Shown here: positions 4,886 to 8,716 of the stretch, in pieces
Layout of the letters: each line of letters begins with the position of its first letter
How positions within the stretch are numbered: the stretch's first letter is position 1
Assembly: GCA_016295545.1 (NCBI GenBank)
Contig: JAEDLA010000050.1
Span: forward strand, 1 to 8,716
DNA from: Oscillospiraceae bacterium
GTDB lineage: Bacteria > Bacillota > Clostridia > Oscillospirales > Ruminococcaceae
Direction: 5' to 3'
Length of the DNA stretch: 8,716 bases
The notes under the pieces: model-generated
The model's input: the letters and a program-made list of their open reading frames with translations, nothing else
Told to the model about the DNA's origin: nothing
Database searches by the model: none
Position numbers and translations under genes: made by a program

Positions 4886-6081
4886 AGAGTTTTTCCTATA
4901 TTGCTCAGGACGCCAGAGGCAATCAGAAAAAAGGCGTTATCATTGCAGAGGATGAACAGGCTTTTCTCGCCAAGATGAAAGAACAGGGCCTGTATGCAAA
5001 GGATTATCAGGAAAGCGATTCAGACAATTCAAAATCAATGTACAAGTTTTCGTCCAAAGAGCTGTACTTCAACTGCAGACAGCTGAGTGCTATGCTTACG
5101 TCAGGACTTACACTTGTAAAAGCAATCGACATTCTCTGCAAAGAGCAGGAAAAGGAAAAAGCAAAAGCTATCTGGACCGATATCTATGAGAGCGTTCAGA
5201 AGGGTGAATCCTTCTCGGAATGTCTCGAAAAACACAGAGGCTCTTTCCCGGACTTCCTTATCTCAATGGTTGCTGCCGGTGAATCCAGTGGCTCTCTCGA
5301 TGTTATCATGCAGCGTATGGCTAATCACTACGCTAATGAAAACAAACTCAAAAACACTATCAAAAGCGCAATGACCTATCCTTTGATACTTATGGTACTC
5401 TGTATCGTAATCGTAATCTTCCTGTTTACGTTTATCATGCCGACGTTCATTGCAATGTACGACGATCCGTCCACAATGCCTGCGCTTACAAAAATGCTGG
5501 CGGCAATAAGTGACTTCCTTAAAACAAAATGGTATATTCTCGTTATCATTGCTGCTGCACTTTTCTTTGGCATCAGATACGCACTTAAAGTTCCAAGCTT
5601 CAGAATCAAATTTGACCGGTTCCTGATAAAAGGGCCCGCCGTTGGTCCGCTTATCACTAAGATCTACACAGGACGTTTTGCAAGAACACTTTCCTCTCTC
5701 TATTCCAGCGGTATTCCAATGGTTGAGTGTCTGCAGAAGTCTTCTGAGGTTCTTGGCAACTCTTACATCGACGCCTGCTTCGAAGACGTTATTTCTGAGG
5801 TTAAACAGGGTGAATCCCTTTCCGCAGCTATTACAAGAACAAATATTTTTGAGCCCATGTTCTGCTCAATTATATATGTAGGTGAGGAGTCCGGTGCTCT
5901 TGACTCTATCCTTGAAAGCTCATCAGAATACTATGAAGAAGAGTCAGACTCCGCTGTTCAGCGACTGGTCGGAATGGTTGAGCCGCTGCTGCTTATTTTC
6001 ATGGCTATTATCATCGGACTTGTTGTATGTGGTATTTATCCCGCACTCTACGGTTCAATGGAAAGCGTCGAGAACGAATAA
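4882..6081 (+). CDS. pilC: type IV pilus inner-membrane platform protein PilC
   Basis: PilC (GspF family) is the polytopic membrane protein on which the pilus motor ATPases act to add or remove pilin subunits. The 399-residue product has the normal family length: an N-terminal YIAQDARGNQKKG segment typical of PilC, then two T2SSF domains at about residues 60-190 and 265-390. Each carries the family signature, GESSGSLD at 133-140 and GEESGALD at 334-341. Membrane segments are predicted at about 167-189, 214-232 and 367-386. It is the first gene of the pilus operon, behind two promoters and a strong ribosome site, and lies 24 nt before the PilM-PilN gene. A type II secretion GspF is the alternative, but the PilM/PilN/PilO neighbours favour type IV pili. 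The motor ATPase gene (pilB), often adjacent, is not directly upstream here; asnB is. Confidence 0.94.
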   Translation: MKSFSYIAQDARGNQKKGVIIAEDEQAFLAKMKEQGLYAKDYQESDSDNSKSMYKFSSKELYFNCRQLSAMLTSGLTLVKAIDILCKEQEKEKAKAIWTDIYESVQKGESFSECLEKHRGSFPDFLISMVAAGESSGSLDVIMQRMANHYANENKLKNTIKSAMTYPLILMVLCIVIVIFLFTFIMPTFIAMYDDPSTMPALTKMLAAISDFLKTKWYILVIIAAALFFGIRYALKVPSFRIKFDRFLIKGPAVGPLITKIYTGRFARTLSSLYSSGIPMVECLQKSSEVLGNSYIDACFEDVISEVKQGESLSAAITRTNIFEPMFCSIIYVGEESGALDSILESSSEYYEEESDSAVQRLVGMVEPLLLIFMAIIIGLVVCGIYPALYGSMESVENE

Positions 6082-6105
6082 TTTTTGGAAAGGTGGAAAG
6101 AATAA

Positions 6106-7719
6106 ATGCTTTCATTTGATATTACCGACAGAAACATACGAATTGTTAAAGGCGTTGAGGGCAACGGAAAAATTAAAATCAGCTCCGCTGCCACACTTAA
6201 CCTCGAAGAAGAGGTTATCGTAAACGGTCACGTTAAGGACGTTCCCCGTGTTGCTACTCTTATCAATGGCATTCTCAAAAAGAGCAAAATGGCTGATAAG
6301 GAAGCTATCGTCAGCATTTCCTCAAATCTTACAATCTTTAAAGAGCTTACTATCCAGAAAACAAAAAGCTCTGAATTTTCCAAAGCTGTTAAGCAGCAGA
6401 TGCAGTCTACTCTTAACATCGATGATACATACTGCGTTTCCTATGTTATCGTAGGCGAAGCTGAGGGCGAGGCAAATGACATGGTCAAGGTTCTCGCAAC
6501 TGCCTGCCCCAATGAAATCGTAAACTGCTACAGAGAAGTGTTCAAGATGCTGGGCATCGCACTTAAATCTGTTATGATAGGCTGCAACTGTATCACAAAG
6601 GTTCTTCTTGCTGATACAAAGATCAAGGCTAAAATGCCGCTGCTTGCCGTTCAGATCGACAACAACTTCATAAGCCTTAACCTTTATGAGCGTGGTCAGC
6701 TTTCATTTACAAGATTTGCTTCTATCGATGCTTCTGACTACGGCAACTCTGAGGACTACGTTTTCGAGGCTGTTAACGAAAATATCTACCGTATGCTCCA
6801 GTTCCACAGAACACGTAATACCGGTGAGACTATTGAGAACGTTATCTTCTACGGTGACACCCACGAGTATGTAAGACTTACAGATGAGCTTGAAAAGCTT
6901 GAGCTTAATACAAGCCTTATCAATGTTCCTCCGCAGATTCACGGACACGAAAATCTTGAATTCTCTCTCTACGCCAACGCTATCGGCGCTATGTTCAAGA
7001 GAAACAAGGAAACTGAAAAGATCAACCTCCTTGAAATTGACGGCGGCGTTGTTGCTAAGGCTAAGGCAGCTTCCGGCGGAAATTATACTGCTGCTATGCT
7101 GGCTGTTGTTGCTGGTACAGCTATTATCGTCGGCGGTATCTGGGGCGGTCTTGCAATTCATGACAAGGGAATCGAAAATAAGATAGAGTCCTATCAGGCT
7201 GATATCGACAGCCCTGAAACAGCTAAAAAACTGCAGCTTCACACCAGACTTCTTGATATGAAGACAAAGGTTGATAATTACAGCGTTATTATCAACAATG
7301 CAAATGACGCTCTCAAGTCACAGCCTATCATTCTTGGTGAAAAGTATGATAAGCTTGATGAGGTAATCAGCTCAACAGCTGATAAGCTTGGCGTCGGAGA
7401 GGCTAAAATCGTTTCTCCTCAGTATTCAAGCGGAGTTCTTACATTTGATGTTTTATGTTCAGCCGTAACAGAGCCGTCACAGAAGATACCTGCTGAATTT
7501 GTTGACAATCTCATGAAAGAAGATGAGGTTGTTGATGTAAGGTATTCAAACTACAGTGTAGCTGATACCGGTCAGCAGACTGATGCGGAAGGCAATGTTA
7601 TCAGTGAAGGCGAGAAAAAAGTTAACTTCTCACTTGTAGTTACTTTAAAGGGACGTGAAAGTGCTTATCACGCACCAGATGCAAATAAAGAAGCAACAGA
7701 AGGAACGGAGGCTGAATAA
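6106..7719 (+). CDS. pilMN: PilM-PilN fusion protein of the type IV pilus alignment complex
   Basis: This 537-residue protein joins two pilus components that are usually separate. Residues 1 to about 300 resemble PilM, the actin-fold cytoplasmic protein (opening LSFDITDRNIRIVKG; QMQSTLNID near 99-106; YANAIGAMFKR near 289-299). Residues 306-310 read INLLE, the conserved N-terminal motif by which PilN docks on PilM, followed by a membrane segment (about 328-350), a helical stretch (about 353-425) and a C-terminal ferredoxin-like PilN domain (to about 520). A polar, Glu/Thr-rich tail ends the protein. The usual nucleotide-binding motifs of PilM look degenerate: the DIG loop reads DIT, the second reads DNN, and the expected GG near 250 reads YGD. 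The ATG follows AGGTGG (6091-6096). The frame is open throughout, so the fusion is real in this assembly; I recall clostridia such as C. difficile having a similar pilMN gene. Confidence 0.87.
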   Translation: MLSFDITDRNIRIVKGVEGNGKIKISSAATLNLEEEVIVNGHVKDVPRVATLINGILKKSKMADKEAIVSISSNLTIFKELTIQKTKSSEFSKAVKQQMQSTLNIDDTYCVSYVIVGEAEGEANDMVKVLATACPNEIVNCYREVFKMLGIALKSVMIGCNCITKVLLADTKIKAKMPLLAVQIDNNFISLNLYERGQLSFTRFASIDASDYGNSEDYVFEAVNENIYRMLQFHRTRNTGETIENVIFYGDTHEYVRLTDELEKLELNTSLINVPPQIHGHENLEFSLYANAIGAMFKRNKETEKINLLEIDGGVVAKAKAASGGNYTAAMLAVVAGTAIIVGGIWGGLAIHDKGIENKIESYQADIDSPETAKKLQLHTRLLDMKTKVDNYSVIINNANDALKSQPIILGEKYDKLDEVISSTADKLGVGEAKIVSPQYSSGVLTFDVLCSAVTEPSQKIPAEFVDNLMKEDEVVDVRYSNYSVADTGQQTDAEGNVISEGEKKVNFSLVVTLKGRESAYHAPDANKEATEGTEAE

Positions 7720-7721
7720 TC

Positions 7722-8441
7722 ATGAAATTAAATTACAGAGAGCGTATGATTCTGCTTGGCGTAATAGCTGTAGCAATTATCTTACTCGGAATTTTCGCAC
7801 TTATCAGACCTAAGATCAATGACATTAAGAGCGATAATGCCAAGCTTGACGAGGTAAAGGCTCAGTGGTCCGAAATTGAGACAAAAATTAATGAGATCGA
7901 ACCCCTTCAGAAATCAATCAAGGATACCTACAGTGATTCAATAAAGATCTGTGGTAATTTCGTTGAGAAGGAAAAGGTTGATTCAACAACAAAGCTTGAT
8001 AAGATGATGCAGGCCTATATTGACGAATGCAATCTTGAGATCCAGACTCTTGACCTTGCTGAACAGAGCATCAGTCAGCTTAACTACTACTACTATACTC
8101 CTCCGGTTCTTACATCAACAATGTTTGATGCTGCTGATGTAAACGGCAACTTCGCTGCTGAGAGAGCATTAGAGAGAGCTGAGTCAACTGCTCTTTCTGA
8201 AAGAACTGCTGAATCTGTAATCGTTGCACGTTATGGCTTTACAGCTAAGGGCAACAAGGAAGATATCTGGAGCTTTATGGAAAAAATTGACAGCCTCAAA
8301 ACTGCTGTTCTTATTGAGTCTGTTAATATCGATGACTATACTTTCGGTGAGGATGATCCTGCAAGTGACGGAAGAGCAGTTGTTACAATGATTGTAGATG
8401 TATATTCCGTATTTGAAATGGACGAACCGGTAGTAGAATAA
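7722..8441 (+). CDS. pilO: type IV pilus assembly protein PilO
   Basis: PilO pairs with PilN in the inner membrane to align the pilus machine. This 239-residue protein has the family plan: a short cytoplasmic start (MKLNYRERM), one membrane segment (about residues 9-28), a helical coiled-coil-like stretch rich in Lys/Glu/Asp (about 31-75), and a mixed alpha/beta C-terminal domain (about 90-235). Sequence similarity in PilO is always weak, so the call rests on topology and on position directly after PilM-PilN. An odd NYYYYTPP run lies at 121-128, and the section up to about 165 is rich in Ala/Glu/Ser and possibly an inserted loop. The ATG is 2 nt after the previous stop, with CGGAGG (7706-7711) inside the upstream gene as its ribosome site, so expression is coupled. 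Confidence 0.82.
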   Translation: MKLNYRERMILLGVIAVAIILLGIFALIRPKINDIKSDNAKLDEVKAQWSEIETKINEIEPLQKSIKDTYSDSIKICGNFVEKEKVDSTTKLDKMMQAYIDECNLEIQTLDLAEQSISQLNYYYYTPPVLTSTMFDAADVNGNFAAERALERAESTALSERTAESVIVARYGFTAKGNKEDIWSFMEKIDSLKTAVLIESVNIDDYTFGEDDPASDGRAVVTMIVDVYSVFEMDEPVVE

Positions 8442-8484
8442 TTAAACATTCGTTATTCGTTTTTAACTGGAAAGGCGGTAAAAA

Positions 8485-8716
8485 ATGAAAACTGAAAAAT
8501 CAAAGCGGCTGAAAGGTGCGGTACTGTTTACCGTTGTTTCAGTAATGTCTTTGTTAATTATTTTCCTTATGGGTACTCTCTTGCTGGCATCTGCTGCCAA
8601 CAAGAGAGCTCAGAAATCCTATGCGGTTTCTCAGGCTGAATACACAGCTAAAACTGCTATTGAAAGCTTTACAAAGGCAATGGAGAGCAGCGAAGAAATC
8701 GCAGGTGCTGTCCAGG
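8485..8716 (+). CDS. PilX-like minor pilin or pseudopilin, 5' part only
   Basis: The reading frame is open to the window end, giving 77 residues of an incomplete protein. It starts with a basic segment (MKTEKSKRLKG), a single hydrophobic helix (about residues 12-35, AVLFTVVSVM onward) and then a polar, Ala/Ser/Gln-rich helix with QAEYTAKTAIESF near 50-62. That is the layout of PilX/PulK-type minor pilins: a short basic leader ending in Gly-Ala, a membrane helix running directly into an extended helix. The Glu normally at position 5 of mature type IV pilins is absent; mature position 5 would be Thr or Val depending on the cleavage site. The ATG is preceded by AAAGGCGG (8471-8478). The 43-nt gap from pilO holds no terminator, so it belongs to the same operon. 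The identity is inferred from topology and context, not from a diagnostic motif. Confidence 0.65.
   Translation, partial: MKTEKSKRLKGAVLFTVVSVMSLLIIFLMGTLLLASAANKRAQKSYAVSQAEYTAKTAIESFTKAMESSEEIAGAVQ

Noticed and set aside
6703..7242. 179-codon open frame on the minus strand inside pilMN
   Set aside because: It is antisense to a well-supported gene with strong codon bias, which tends to leave the opposite strand open. No ribosome site or promoter was evident.

Overview
The window looks like chromosome of a low-to-mid GC Gram-positive anaerobe of class Clostridia, most likely a Ruminococcus-like member of the Oscillospirales. The reasons are strong purine-rich ribosome binding sites, consensus sigma-A promoters, a PadR/HAAS/DUF4097/PspC envelope operon, and a type IV pilus cluster with a fused PilM-PilN gene, an arrangement I recall from clostridia such as Clostridioides difficile. 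The genus is an inference from style. No rRNA, tRNA, CRISPR array, transposase or phage gene is visible. All supported genes are on the + strand.

Layout. (1) Bases 1-250 hold a long terminator-type hairpin, possibly with its own promoter, then a perfect-consensus promoter (TTGACA, 17 bp, TATAAT) containing palindromes. (2) Bases 253-2266 are a tight four-gene operon: a PadR repressor; a membrane protein with an N-terminal HAAS (DUF1700) domain; a membrane-anchored DUF4097 beta-repeat protein; and a 61-residue PspC-domain protein. The first three genes overlap at their ends, and the operon closes with a good terminator. It is best read as a membrane or envelope sensing module with its own regulator. 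(3) Bases 2424-4253 encode a complete glutamine-hydrolysing asparagine synthetase (AsnB), apparently monocistronic and ending at a terminator whose hairpin is duplicated 103 bp upstream. (4) Bases 4398-4881 are an AT-rich regulatory stretch with two strong extended -10 promoters and two tiny possible leader ORFs. (5) Bases 4882-8716 are the start of a type IV pilus assembly operon: pilC (inner-membrane platform), a pilM-pilN fusion, pilO, and the 5' part of a PilX-like minor pilin or pseudopilin gene cut by the window end.

How the genes work together. PilM, PilN and PilO form the inner-membrane alignment complex that connects to PilC, so the third block encodes much of the pilus basal machine; the motor ATPases, major pilin and prepilin peptidase must lie elsewhere. 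The PadR operon and asnB are separate transcription units, and I see no direct functional link between them and the pilus genes.

Nothing here is a clearly undescribed system. The most interesting points are the HAAS-PadR envelope module with a palindrome inside its own promoter and a regular Phe-Gly repeat ladder in its DUF4097 member; the PilM-PilN fusion whose PilM half has degenerate nucleotide-binding motifs; and the two-promoter, two-mini-ORF leader in front of pilC.
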